Source of the DNA: Lacinutrix sp.
Lineage (GTDB): Bacteria > Bacteroidota > Bacteroidia > Flavobacteriales > Flavobacteriaceae
Reading direction: 5' to 3'
DNA: 64,000 nt
NCBI RefSeq assembly: GCF_029238095.1
Contig: NZ_JAQWGS010000010.1
Location: 1-64,000, forward strand
Shown: piece after piece, positions 46,100 to 54,633 of the stretch
How the letters are laid out: each line of letters starts with the position of its first letter
Numbering within the stretch: the stretch's first letter is position 1
Program-made: the position numbers and the translations under genes
The notes under the pieces: model-generated
What the model saw: only the letters and a program-made list of their open reading frames with translations
Database searches by the model: none
Told to the model about the DNA's origin: nothing

Positions 46100-47314
46100 A
46101 TGTTAAATTTGAAGAAAATAAGAGCAGATTTCCCTATACTTTCACGCAAAGTAAATGGTAAACCACTAGTGTATTTTGATAACGCTGCAACCTCGCAAAC
46201 TCCACAACAAGTTATAGATGTTATTGTAGATTATTATAGTAATTACAATGCAAATATTCACAGAGGAGTACATACTTTAAGTCAAGAAGCAACAGATAAA
46301 TATGAAGCTGCAAGACAAACAATTCAAGCACATTTTAATGCTAAACATGCCTACGAGATTATTTTAACTGCTGGAACAACAGAAAGTATTAATCTAGTCG
46401 CAAGTGGTTTTGCTTCTATTTTACAAAAAGGAGACGAAATTATAGTTTCGGCTTTAGAACACCACAGTAATATTGTGCCTTGGCAAATGCTATGTGAAAA
46501 AACTGGTGCCATTTTAAAGGTCATTCCTATGAACTTAGAAGGCGAATTGGAAATGGATAGTTATACTCAATTGCTTTCTAATAAAACGAAGTTAGTTTTC
46601 GTCAATCATATTTCTAATGCATTAGGCACTATAAATCCTATAGAAACTATAATAGAACAAGCTCATAATGTAGGAGCTGCTGTTTTAATAGATGGTGCTC
46701 AAGCTTGTCCGCATATTAAACCAGATGTACAAGCTCTAGATGTTGATTTTTATGTGACCTCAGCTCATAAAATATGTGGTCCAACAGGAGTTGGTATGCT
46801 GTATGGCAAACAAGAATGGTTAGAAAAATTACCTCCATATCAAGGTGGTGGCGAGATGATAGACCAAGTAAGTTTCGAAAAAACAACATATGCAGGATTA
46901 CCTCATAAATTTGAAGCTGGCACACCTAACATTTCTGGTGGTATTGCCTTTGGTGCTGCTTTAGATTATATGAATGCTATAGGTTTTGACAACATTTCAG
47001 AATACGAAAATGAGCTTTTAAAATATGGTACAAAAGAACTATTAAAAATTGAAGATTTAAAAATCTATGGTACTTCAAAAAATAAGACGTCTGTAATTAG
47101 CTTTAATATTAAAGGTATTCATCCTTACGATATAGGAACCTTATTAGATAAAATGGGAATTGCTGTAAGAACAGGTCATCACTGTGCACAACCAATCATG
47201 ACGTTTTATAATATTCCAGGAACTGTTCGTGCTTCGTTTGCATTCTATAATACAAAAGAAGAAATTGACGTTTTGGTTAATGGTGTTAAAAAGGCTAAAA
47301 TGATGCTCTCTTAA
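46100..47314 (+). CDS. sufS: Cysteine desulfurase SufS
   Basis: This 404-residue group II cysteine desulfurase takes sulfur from cysteine for Fe-S assembly. PLP is bound by Lys224 in YVTSAHKICGPTG. The persulfide Cys is Cys362 in RTGHHCAQPI. The start MLNLKKIRADFPILSRKVNG fits the family, so the very close -7 box does not argue for a later start. It is separated from sufD by the padR cassette on the opposite strand. SufE is encoded two genes downstream. Confidence 0.97.
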   Translation: MLNLKKIRADFPILSRKVNGKPLVYFDNAATSQTPQQVIDVIVDYYSNYNANIHRGVHTLSQEATDKYEAARQTIQAHFNAKHAYEIILTAGTTESINLVASGFASILQKGDEIIVSALEHHSNIVPWQMLCEKTGAILKVIPMNLEGELEMDSYTQLLSNKTKLVFVNHISNALGTINPIETIIEQAHNVGAAVLIDGAQACPHIKPDVQALDVDFYVTSAHKICGPTGVGMLYGKQEWLEKLPPYQGGGEMIDQVSFEKTTYAGLPHKFEAGTPNISGGIAFGAALDYMNAIGFDNISEYENELLKYGTKELLKIEDLKIYGTSKNKTSVISFNIKGIHPYDIGTLLDKMGIAVRTGHHCAQPIMTFYNIPGTVRASFAFYNTKEEIDVLVNGVKKAKMMLS

Positions 47315-47362
47315 AAGTTTGGCGCCTTTTTTGTTTATATTTATTAAAATAAATATATAATC

Positions 47363-48175
47363 ATGAAAATCATTACTATTCTTTTAACTGTCTTTGCATT
47401 AAATTCTTGTGGAAGCACTAAATCTAAAACAAATATGAAAGAAGTTTCAGACGAAAATAAAACAGAGAAACTTTCAGGAAAATACGTTATTACTTCTTTT
47501 AATAGTACTGAGGATTTACCAGAAAACATGCATTTAGATTTTGACAATGAAAACAATAAAGTCTCTGGTTTTTCTGGATGTAATACATTTTTTGGGAACT
47601 ATACTATAGAAGGAAACACTATTAATTTTAAAGGCTTAGCTTCTACAAAAAAATACTGTTCGAAAGTCGAAAATGATATTGAAAGTAAAATGCTAAAAGC
47701 TATAAACCAAACTAACAACTTTAAAATTAAAAATAATTCCATAACCTTACTTAATAATAAAACAACATTGCTTAATGCAATCAAAGCAACAGATGCCAAA
47801 ATAGCTCAAGAAACTATAAAAATTGAGTACAGAGCACACACTAGAGGCTATTTAAATAAAATAGTTTTAGAGAATAAAACAGTAAGTGTTCAAGAAAGTT
47901 TTAATGTAGAACCAACAGTTAAACCATGTAGTGATGAAGAGTGGAATGCAATAATGAAACTAGTTTCAGAATATAATTTAAAAAACCTGAATACATTGGA
48001 AGCGCCATCAAAAGCGTTTCAATATGATGGTGCAGCAATAACAAACCTAACTGTTTATAAAAATGGTGAAACCTACCAAACACCTCCTTTCGATAATGGG
48101 AAACCAAATCAAGAAATTGCATCTATTGTTGAAATGATTTTAAAGATTGCAAAATCAAGTAAAGAAAAGAACTAA
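47363..48175 (+). CDS. META-domain (HslJ-like) lipoprotein
   Basis: This 270-residue lipoprotein (lipobox ALNSC, Cys16) has an N-terminal META domain at about residues 30-135. The signature is VSGFSGCNTFFGNYTIEGNT and INFKGLASTKKYCSKVEN. The C-terminal half is a separate domain (KIEYRAHTRGYLNKIVLENK, VEPTVKPCSDEEWNAIMKL) often found with META domains in Flavobacteria. META proteins are linked to stress and motility in other bacteria, but this one has no assigned job. A perfect dyad (47336-47345 with 47348-47357) precedes it. The sufE promoter follows. Confidence 0.85.
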   Translation: MKIITILLTVFALNSCGSTKSKTNMKEVSDENKTEKLSGKYVITSFNSTEDLPENMHLDFDNENNKVSGFSGCNTFFGNYTIEGNTINFKGLASTKKYCSKVENDIESKMLKAINQTNNFKIKNNSITLLNNKTTLLNAIKATDAKIAQETIKIEYRAHTRGYLNKIVLENKTVSVQESFNVEPTVKPCSDEEWNAIMKLVSEYNLKNLNTLEAPSKAFQYDGAAITNLTVYKNGETYQTPPFDNGKPNQEIASIVEMILKIAKSSKEKN

Positions 48176-48184
48176 AGAATTTTG

Positions 48185-48192
48185 TATTTTTG
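48185..48192 (+). promoter_or_regulatory. -7 box of sufE
   Basis: TATTTTTG fits TAnnTTTG and lies 22 bases before the ATG at 48215, just after the stop codon of the META gene. Confidence 0.55.
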
Positions 48193-48214
48193 CAGTTGTA
48201 AAATTTTTATAAAA

Positions 48215-48640
48215 ATGCAAAGCATTAAAGAGATACAAGAAGAAATTATAGACGAATTCGCAATGTTTGAAGATTGGGAAGAACGCTATCAATACATGAT
48301 AGATTTAGGTAAGGATTTGCCATTAATAGACGACCAATTTAAAATAGATGATAACATTATTAAAGGCTGCCAAAGTAAAGTTTGGGTTCATGCAGAATTG
48401 AATGATGATAAAATTGCGTTTACAGCAGATAGTGATGCCATAATAACTAAAGGAATTATTGCTATTTTAATTAGAACCTTCTCTAACCAACATCCTAAAG
48501 CTATTTTAGAAGCAGATACAGATTTTATTGATGCTATTGGCTTAAAAGAACATTTGTCTCCAACACGAGCAAATGGTTTAGTAAGTATGATAAAACAATT
48601 AAAAATGTATGCCATTGCATACCAAACACAATTAGATTAA
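48215..48640 (+). CDS. sufE: Sulfur acceptor protein SufE
   Basis: This 141-residue protein takes persulfide sulfur from SufS and passes it to SufB. The active Cys is Cys52 in IIKGCQSKVWVHAEL. The surrounding helices (EEIIDEFAMFEDWEERYQYM, GLVSMIKQLKMYA) are typical. I start at the ATG at 48215 (MQSIKEIQEE); the longer frame includes the promoter. sufT follows. Confidence 0.96.
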   Translation: MQSIKEIQEEIIDEFAMFEDWEERYQYMIDLGKDLPLIDDQFKIDDNIIKGCQSKVWVHAELNDDKIAFTADSDAIITKGIIAILIRTFSNQHPKAILEADTDFIDAIGLKEHLSPTRANGLVSMIKQLKMYAIAYQTQLD

Positions 48641-48682
48641 GCACTATTACTGTAAAATAAGTAATCTAATTTTATCAAAACT

Positions 48683-48702
48683 ATTTCTGTATTTACAGAA
48701 AT
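48683..48702 (+). promoter_or_regulatory. Hairpin and mini-ORF in the sufT leader
   Basis: atttctgt (48683-48690) and acagaaat (48695-48702) form a perfect 8-bp stem with a 4-base loop. The right arm begins an ATG (48701) that opens the five-codon frame M-K-K-K-stop. Its stop overlaps the first possible sufT ATG at 48712. This is a possible control point, but chance is not excluded. Confidence 0.35.
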
Positions 48703-48720
48703 GAAAAAGAAATGAATATT

Positions 48721-49044
48721 ATGAGTGAAACAATAGATACAACAAAGTTAGGAGAAAAGATAGTAGCAGTAATTAAAACCATTTACGATCCAGAAATTCC
48801 TGTAGACATCTACGAACTAGGCTTAATTTACGATGTTTTTGTAAACGAAGATTACGACGTTAAAATATTAATGACGTTAACAACACCTAATTGTCCAGTA
48901 GCAGAAACATTACCACTAGAAGTTGAAGAAAAAGTAAAATCAATAAAAGACGTAAATAACGCTGAAGTAGAAATTACTTTCGATCCACCATGGACTCAAG
49001 AGCTTATGAGTGAAGAAGCAAAGCTTGAACTTGGTATGCTTTAA
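48721..49044 (+). CDS. sufT: DUF59/MIP18-family Fe-S protein (SufT type)
   Basis: This 107-residue protein of the MIP18/DUF59 family helps to mature Fe-S proteins. Motifs are YDPEIPVDIYELGLIYDV, MTLTTPNCPVAETLPLEVEE and ITFDPPWTQELMSEEAKLEL, with the conserved Cys in PNCPVAE. Two ATGs are possible, 48712 and 48721; I prefer MSETIDTTKLG at 48721. Its place behind sufE suggests a role in the same pathway. Confidence 0.92.
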   Translation: MSETIDTTKLGEKIVAVIKTIYDPEIPVDIYELGLIYDVFVNEDYDVKILMTLTTPNCPVAETLPLEVEEKVKSIKDVNNAEVEITFDPPWTQELMSEEAKLELGML

Positions 49045-49075
49045 TTTTTATTAATATTTTAATAAATAGTAAAAA

Positions 49076-49579
49076 TTGTCTAACGAAATAATAAATCGCG
49101 TAGCGAACAGTAAACTAGTAACTTTTGATCTTGAAGATTTTTATCCAGATGGCAAACGTGTGTTGTTTGATATAAAAGATTGGCTACTAGAAGGTCTCGT
49201 TTTACGAGAAAAAGATTTTCGGGAATATGTAAAAAATTACAATTGGTCTCAACACCAAAACCAATACGTAGCCTTAACATGTTCTACAGATGCTATAGTG
49301 CCTGCTTGGGCATATATGCTTTTAGTCGTTAATTTAGAACCATTTGTCGAAAAGGCCGTTATTGGAACTTTAGACGATTTAGAAACTTCCATTTATCAAG
49401 ACATTATAAACAAAATAGATGTAGATTCTTTTAAAAACAAACCTATAATTATTAAAGGTTGTGCCAATAAACCAGTACCAGTAAACGCTTACACGATGCT
49501 CATTAAAAAATTAAAGCCCGTAGCAAAATCTTTAATGTATGGTGAAGCTTGCTCATCTGTACCACTTTTTAAACGTTAG
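49076..49579 (+). CDS. DUF2480-family protein
   Basis: This 167-residue cytoplasmic protein belongs to a Bacteroidota-only family (DUF2480) that follows the suf genes. Typical segments are FDLEDFYPDGKRVLFDIKDW and VALTCSTDAIVPAWAYMLLV. The start is a TTG at 49076 (encoded as SNEIINRVANS after the initiator); there is no ATG nearby. Its function is unknown, but its neighbours suggest a link to Fe-S assembly. Cys residues are present (CSTDAIV, KGCANKPV, EACSSVP). Confidence 0.85.
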   Translation: MSNEIINRVANSKLVTFDLEDFYPDGKRVLFDIKDWLLEGLVLREKDFREYVKNYNWSQHQNQYVALTCSTDAIVPAWAYMLLVVNLEPFVEKAVIGTLDDLETSIYQDIINKIDVDSFKNKPIIIKGCANKPVPVNAYTMLIKKLKPVAKSLMYGEACSSVPLFKR

Positions 49580-49637
49580 CTAGTCTGTTATTTTTTACAA
49601 ATACCTGTTTATTAAGGTTTTATGTTTTTTTCGTTTT

Positions 49638-49667
49638 TTGGTTAAACACTAACAAAACATATATTTG
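49638..49667 (+). promoter_or_regulatory. Promoter of the DUF3078 gene
   Basis: TTG (49638-49640), 19 bases, TATATTTG (49660-49667). The leader to the ATG at 49716 is about 40 bases. Confidence 0.8.
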
Positions 49668-49715
49668 CAGTCGTTTTTAAAAACGTGCGAATAGTAAATA
49701 TTAAATAAAACAAAC

Positions 49716-50621
49716 ATGAAAAAATTATTACTATTATCTGTGTTCTTTATCGGAATGGTTTCGATAAATGCACAAACTAAAGAAGAGTTACAAACTCAAA
49801 AATCTGAAAAACAAGCGATTGCAGATGCTGCTCAAGCAGAAGCTGATGCTTTACAGGCTCAAATTAATGCACTTCCAGGTTGGAAAAAAGGAATGTTTGG
49901 TACTATAGGTGGTACGCTTTCTAACTTTAACAACTGGTACTCTCAAGGTGCTCCAAATAATGCTTCTGGAAACATTGGTGTTTCTATTAATGCATTTGCA
50001 AACTTACAACAAGAGAAATTTTTCTGGAGAAACGCATTAACTTCAAACTTAAACTGGGTAAAATTAGATAACAAGGATACTAACTTAGATAGTGAAGATT
50101 TTAACCCAACAACAGACGTTTTTAATATCTCTTCTTTATACGGTAGAAAATTAAGCGAAAAGTTTGCGGTTTCTGGATTGGCTGAATATAGAACTATTCT
50201 ATTAGATAACTTTAACGATCCTGGATATTTAGATCTTGGTGTTGGTGGTACATGGACTCCTATGGAGAACTTGGTAGTTGTTATTCATCCATTAAACTAC
50301 AACTTTGTTTTTGCTAAAAACGATGCTATTTTCGAATCTTCTTTGGGTGCAAAAATTGTTGCAGATTATACAAGACAAATTGGAGCTATAAGTTTTAAAT
50401 CTAACTTATCTACATTCCAAAGTTATAAAGATGGAGATTTATCTAACGTTACTTGGACGAACTCTTTTAGCTATACTTTATGGAAAATGATTGGTGTTGG
50501 CTTCGATTTTGGATTAAGAAGCAATAAACAAGAAGCTGCTAATTTTCAAAACGTAATGTTACCTGCTGCAGACAATAAATTACAATCTTACTGGTTATTA
50601 GGTTTAAGTTACAACTTATAA
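49716..50621 (+). CDS. DUF3078 outer-membrane beta-barrel protein
   Basis: This 301-residue exported protein has a signal peptide (LSVFFIGMVSINAQ), then a short coiled coil (KEELQTQKSEKQAIADAAQA). A beta-barrel domain of the DUF3078 family follows (WKKGMFGTIGGTLSNFNNWY, ASGNIGVSINAFANLQQEKF, WRNALTSNLNWVKLDN) and ends LQSYWLLGLSYNL. It lies in the outer membrane; no substrate is known. It has its own strong promoter and terminator. Confidence 0.88.
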   Translation: MKKLLLLSVFFIGMVSINAQTKEELQTQKSEKQAIADAAQAEADALQAQINALPGWKKGMFGTIGGTLSNFNNWYSQGAPNNASGNIGVSINAFANLQQEKFFWRNALTSNLNWVKLDNKDTNLDSEDFNPTTDVFNISSLYGRKLSEKFAVSGLAEYRTILLDNFNDPGYLDLGVGGTWTPMENLVVVIHPLNYNFVFAKNDAIFESSLGAKIVADYTRQIGAISFKSNLSTFQSYKDGDLSNVTWTNSFSYTLWKMIGVGFDFGLRSNKQEAANFQNVMLPAADNKLQSYWLLGLSYNL

Positions 50622-50641
50622 TAATTTCTATTATACATAAT

Positions 50642-50675
50642 AAAAAAGGTGAAACATTTCTGTTTCACCTTTTTT
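50642..50675 (+). terminator. Terminator of the DUF3078 gene
   Basis: ggtgaaaca (50648-50656) pairs with tgtttcacc (50661-50669), extended by A/T runs on both sides, and six T follow. Confidence 0.9.
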
Positions 50676-50679
50676 ATTT

Positions 50680-50765
50680 GCGTTAAGGATGGTAGCGACA
50701 TCCTTTTTTTGCTGCTATATATGGCAAAAAAAGATATAGCGTACAGCCTGACCTTTAGGTAACGC
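50680..50765. repeat. Structured intergenic element, cloverleaf-like
   Basis: The outer arms gcgtta (50680-50685) and taacgc (50760-50765) enclose two hairpins: aggatg/catcct (50686-50691 with 50699-50704) and tttttttgc/gcaaaaaaa (50704-50712 with 50724-50732). A weak third stem lies in acctttaggt. From memory this resembles a dispersed noncoding repeat of flavobacterial genomes. It lies 11 bases after the hflX stop. Confidence 0.6.
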
Positions 50766-50775
50766 CAAAAATATT

Positions 50776-52005
50776 CTACTCTTCTTCTCCCATATTATCA
50801 TAGTCGTAATCTGGATATAGAAAATGATTGTATGGAAAACGGGTTACATGGATATCGCGAACCTCGTCGTAAATACGTTTTTTAAAATCTTCAAGATTCT
50901 GTTTATTTAAAGCAGAAATAAATAGCGCGTTATCTTCTCCAACTCTATTCATCCATGTTTTTTTCCACTCTTGAAGGCTGTAATGCTCTTCTGTACGCTC
51001 TGCAATTAAATCTGTTTCATCAAATGGTTTAGGTTGGTAAGCATCAATTTTATTAAAGACCATAATGGTTGGTTTGTCTCCACTATTTATTTCGCCTAAA
51101 ACTTTTTCTACCGATGCGATATGGTCTTCGAAATTTGGATGTGAAATATCTACCACATGTAATAATAAATCGGCCTCACGAACCTCGTCTAATGTGCTTT
51201 TAAAACTGTCTACCAGTTGTGTTGGTAGTTTTCTTATAAAACCAACTGTATCGCTTAATAAAAAAGGAAGGTTTTGGATGACTACTTTTCTTACTGTAGT
51301 ATCTAAAGTTGCAAACAATTTGTTTTCTGCAAACACTTTACTTTTACTAACCGTGTTCATTAAAGTAGATTTACCAACGTTGGTATAACCTACTAAAGCA
51401 ACACGTACCATTTTACCACGATTACCACGTTGTACAGACATTTGCTTGTCTATTACCTTAATTTTTTCTTTTAGCAGAGAAATGCGATCACGAACAATAC
51501 GTCTATCGGTTTCAATTTCGGTTTCACCAGGTCCACGCATTCCAATACCACCTTTTTGACGCTCAAGGTGAGTCCACATTCCTTTTAATCGAGGTAATAA
51601 ATATTCGCATTGTGCTAATTCTACTTGAGTTCTTGCATAACTTGTTTGCGCACGTTGTGCAAAAATATCGAGAATAAGATTGGTTCTATCTAAAACTTTA
51701 CACTCTAGTATTTTGCTAATATTACGTTCTTGAGCTGCAGAAAGCTCATCGTCGAAAATGGCAGTACCAATATTATTATCATGAATATATTGTCGCACTT
51801 CATCCATTTTACCTGTACCAATAAAAGTTTTTGGATTAGGCATATCTATTTTCTGTGAGAATCGTTTTTTAACCTCTCCTCCTGCTGTGTAAGTTAAAAA
51901 CGCTAACTCGTCTAGGTATTCTTTAGATTTTATTTCGTCTTGATCTTTAGTAATTACACCTATTAAAACTGCGCTTTCTAGGTCTATATCTTTCTTTTCT
52001 AGCAT
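50776..52005 (-). CDS. hflX: Ribosome-associated GTPase HflX
   Basis: This 409-residue GTPase splits stalled or hibernating 70S ribosomes, mainly under stress. The N-terminal domain (about 1-195) has KTFIGTGKMDEVRQYI and the glycine-rich RQKGGIGMRGPGETEIETDR. The G domain has G1 GYTNVGKST (206-214), G3 DTVGFIRKLP and G4 NKID. The C-terminal extension is short. It is divergent from the gene at 52084, with a 78-base spacer. Confidence 0.95.
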   Translation of the reverse strand: MLEKKDIDLESAVLIGVITKDQDEIKSKEYLDELAFLTYTAGGEVKKRFSQKIDMPNPKTFIGTGKMDEVRQYIHDNNIGTAIFDDELSAAQERNISKILECKVLDRTNLILDIFAQRAQTSYARTQVELAQCEYLLPRLKGMWTHLERQKGGIGMRGPGETEIETDRRIVRDRISLLKEKIKVIDKQMSVQRGNRGKMVRVALVGYTNVGKSTLMNTVSKSKVFAENKLFATLDTTVRKVVIQNLPFLLSDTVGFIRKLPTQLVDSFKSTLDEVREADLLLHVVDISHPNFEDHIASVEKVLGEINSGDKPTIMVFNKIDAYQPKPFDETDLIAERTEEHYSLQEWKKTWMNRVGEDNALFISALNKQNLEDFKKRIYDEVRDIHVTRFPYNHFLYPDYDYDNMGEEE

Positions 52006-52083
52006 AACTATTTTTAAAGTACAAAGTTAATCAATTGCAAGCAGATAATATTTGCTATTTTTAGCAACATTAAAACTAAAAAT

Positions 52084-53049
52084 TTGAGACTAAACTTCTT
52101 TAAACCAAGAGAAAAACGGCATACCATAGCCTTTTATAATATTGAAAACCTCTTTGATGTTTATGATGACGAAATAACTCGAGATTACGACATGTTACCA
52201 TCTTCTGAAAAAAGATGGTCTATAAAACGTTATAATAATAAGCTACGCAAAATTGGTTATGTTATTTCTAACATTGGCTTAAAAGAAGTGAAAAGGCATC
52301 CTGCAATTGTAGGCATAGCAGAGGTAGAAAACGATGCTGTTTTAAAAGATTTAATTAACTCCAAGCATTTAGAAGAACACAACTACAGCTTTGTGCATTA
52401 TAACTCTCCAGATGAGCGTGGTATTGATGTGGCGTTGTTATACGATGAAACTGTATTTAAAGTTGCTTTTTCTAAAACGTTTACTGTAGATTTACTTGAT
52501 GATGATGGAAGTATAGATTATACAAGAGACATCCTTTTAGTGAGTGGGTTGTTTGAAGGTCTAGAGCTCCATGTCATAGTAAACCATTGGCCATCAAGAC
52601 GCACTGGTGATATAGAGACCGAACAAAAACGTATGAAGGCCTCAAAAAAAGTAACTGAAATAATTAGCTTTTTAAAAGATAAAAATCCGGAAGCAAAAAT
52701 TGTTATTATGGGAGATTTTAATGATGACCCAAATAGCAATAGCCTTAAAGCTTTAGAACTTAGTCATGGTTTATATAACCCAATGCGTACATTATTGTCT
52801 CATGATAGAGGCACAACGAGCCATAACCAAAACTGGAATTTATTCGACCAGTTTTTAATGACTCATAATTTTTTCGAGCGTAAAAAAAATACGCTGCGTT
52901 TTGTTAAAGCAAATATTTTTGATGAAGCGTATTTAAAAGAATACGAAGGTAAATATAAAGGAAGTCCATACAGAACTTATGTTGGTAAACGCTATAATGG
53001 TGGTTATAGTGATCACTTCCCTGTGTATATGGTTGTTTCTAAGCGATAA
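52084..53049 (+). CDS. Endonuclease/exonuclease/phosphatase-fold protein
   Basis: This 321-residue protein has the DNase I-like fold. The catalytic Glu is in VGIAEVENDAVL, the His in VNHWPSRRTGD, the Asp-x-Asn in IVIMGDFNDDPNS and the final Asp-His in YNGGYSDHFPVY. There is no signal peptide, so it is cytoplasmic. The substrate (DNA, RNA or phosphoester) cannot be told. The start is a TTG at 52084 (RLNFFKPREKRHTIAFYNIE); no ATG occurs before the first conserved strand. Confidence 0.85.
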   Translation: MRLNFFKPREKRHTIAFYNIENLFDVYDDEITRDYDMLPSSEKRWSIKRYNNKLRKIGYVISNIGLKEVKRHPAIVGIAEVENDAVLKDLINSKHLEEHNYSFVHYNSPDERGIDVALLYDETVFKVAFSKTFTVDLLDDDGSIDYTRDILLVSGLFEGLELHVIVNHWPSRRTGDIETEQKRMKASKKVTEIISFLKDKNPEAKIVIMGDFNDDPNSNSLKALELSHGLYNPMRTLLSHDRGTTSHNQNWNLFDQFLMTHNFFERKKNTLRFVKANIFDEAYLKEYEGKYKGSPYRTYVGKRYNGGYSDHFPVYMVVSKR

Positions 53050-53075
53050 AAAAATAGGCTCACGATTGTGAGCCT
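53048..53075. terminator. Terminator between the EEP gene and ssb
   Basis: aggctcac (53056-53063) pairs perfectly with gtgagcct (53068-53075). The A-run to the left gives a strong minus-strand terminator for ssb. The T-run on the plus side is weaker. Confidence 0.85.
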
Positions 53076-53102
53076 GATTTAATTTAACAATACTAGTAGT
53101 GT

Positions 53103-53438
53103 TTACTTAGCACCCAACATTAATAACTCGTTACAAACCACCTCTGTTGTGTAACGTTTTATACCATCTTTATCGTCCCAAGCTCTTGTGGTTAATTTTC
53201 CTTCTATTGCTATTTCTTTGCCTTTAGTAACATATTTCTCTATTATTTGTGCTGTTTTTCCAAAAGCTACAATTCTGTGCCATTGTGTGTCTGTTACTTT
53301 TTCTCCACTTGCATTTTTATAACTTTCGTTTGTTGCAATAGAAAACTTTGCAACCGTGTTTCCAGATTCAAGATTAATAATTTCTGGATCGTTTCCTAAA
53401 TTTCCAATTAACTGTACTTTGTTTCTTAACGTATTCAT
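53103..53438 (-). CDS. ssb: Short single-stranded DNA-binding protein
   Basis: This 111-residue OB-fold protein has the SSB signature MNTLRNKVQLIGNLGNDPEI, FSIATNESY, WHRIVAFGKTAQIIEKYVTK and IEGKLTTRAWDDKDG. It stops right after the OB fold and lacks the acidic C-terminal tip (DDDIPF type) that binds repair proteins. So it is likely an accessory SSB, not the main replication one. The gene stands alone. Confidence 0.93.
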   Translation of the reverse strand: MNTLRNKVQLIGNLGNDPEIINLESGNTVAKFSIATNESYKNASGEKVTDTQWHRIVAFGKTAQIIEKYVTKGKEIAIEGKLTTRAWDDKDGIKRYTTEVVCNELLMLGAK

Positions 53439-53602
53439 AAGATAAGGTTTTTATTATATTGAATTTCATTAGTTCCATTCAACACTGCAAACATAAAACA
53501 GCATCCAAATTTTAGTCGGTATTTACGCATTTAATGTCGATTGTAAACACTTGTAGTCGTTTGTAAACGAATAATTTGTATCTTTCAAAAAATATTTAAA
53601 AA

Positions 53603-54097
53603 ATGAAAAACGCTCTACTTATAATAGCTCTCGTGTTTTTTAGTTGTTGTATAGCACAAGAAAACACAGTTAAATTTCCAGAAAACGGAATAGCTCCAAA
53701 AGCTAATTTAAATCAAGTATCTTGGATTCAAGGTCACTGGAAAGGTGAAGCTTTTGGTGGCATTACTGAAGAAATATGGAGTCCACCTCTTGGTGATTCT
53801 ATGATGTTTAGTTTTAAATTAGTAAGCGATGGCAAAGTTGTGTTTTACGAACTTGGAGGTATTAGACAGGTAGATGAAACCTTAATATTTCAACTAAAAC
53901 ACTTTGGAAACGACTTTAAAGGTTGGGAAGAAAAAGACGAAACTGTAGATGCTAAATTGGTTAAAATTGAAGGAAATCGTGTGTATTTTGATGAATTTAC
54001 TTTCGAAAAAATAAGCGATACCGAAATTAATATTTATGTTGTTATTAAAGAAAATGGCGAAACAGAAGAGGTAAAATTTAATTACAAAAAACAATAA
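53603..54097 (+). CDS. DUF6265-family exported protein
   Basis: This 164-residue protein has a signal sequence (LLIIALVFFSCCIAQ); the Cys pair could make it a lipoprotein. The mature part is a small lipocalin-like barrel (QVSWIQGHWKGEAFGGITEE, IWSPPLGDSMMFSFKLVSDG) of the DUF6265 family. The ligand is unknown. Its stop codon overlaps the next start by one base, so it is coupled to the acetyltransferase gene. Confidence 0.85.
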   Translation: MKNALLIIALVFFSCCIAQENTVKFPENGIAPKANLNQVSWIQGHWKGEAFGGITEEIWSPPLGDSMMFSFKLVSDGKVVFYELGGIRQVDETLIFQLKHFGNDFKGWEEKDETVDAKLVKIEGNRVYFDEFTFEKISDTEINIYVVIKENGETEEVKFNYKKQ

Positions 54098-54633
54098 TGG
54101 CGTTTAATATAGAAACCGAAAGATTACGACTTCGCGAACTTAGAAAATCAGATTTAGAGGGTATGTTTAAATTAGATTCCAACCCAAACGTTCACAAATA
54201 TTTAGGTAATAAACCAATAAAAACTAAAACCGAAGCTCAAAAAATCTTAGATAGTGTTTTACAACAATATACAGAACGTGGTATTGGACGGTTTGCCGTT
54301 ATTGAAAAAGCATCAGGAGATTTTATTGGTTGGTCTGGTTTAAGACTTAATACCGAATACAACATGAACGGTTTTACCAAATATTACGATGTTGGCTATA
54401 GATTAATAGAGCGTTTTTGGGGAAAAGGCTATGCAACAGAATCTGGTAAAGCGTCTGTAGACTATGCATTTAACACTATGAAACTTCCAGAGTTGTATGC
54501 TACTACAGAGATAAGCAATCAAGCATCACATAACGCACTTTTAAAAATAGGATTACAATACAAAACCGATTTCTTTTTTGAACAAGAACAAATGAACTTA
54601 CGTTGGTATACTATTAAAAACCCAAATTTATGA
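54097..54633 (+). CDS. GNAT N-acetyltransferase, RimJ/RimL type
   Basis: This 178-residue protein is a GNAT acetyltransferase of the ribosomal-protein/antibiotic type. Motifs are TERLRLRELRKSDLEGMFKL, the acetyl-CoA loop YRLIERFWGKGYATESGKAS and TTEISNQASHNALLKIGLQ. The acceptor is not predictable. It overlaps the previous gene by one base and the next by four. Confidence 0.9.
   Translation: MAFNIETERLRLRELRKSDLEGMFKLDSNPNVHKYLGNKPIKTKTEAQKILDSVLQQYTERGIGRFAVIEKASGDFIGWSGLRLNTEYNMNGFTKYYDVGYRLIERFWGKGYATESGKASVDYAFNTMKLPELYATTEISNQASHNALLKIGLQYKTDFFFEQEQMNLRWYTIKNPNL

Noticed and set aside
47315-47360. Dyad tatatttatt/aataaatata considered as a sufS terminator
   Set aside because: It is all A/T, has no GC stem and no T-run after it, so it is more likely a promoter-region dyad or chance.
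53103-53438. ssb considered truncated because it lacks the acidic tip
   Set aside because: Short SSB proteins of about 110 residues ending after the OB fold are a normal second form in Bacteroidota, and the stop is followed by a proper terminator.
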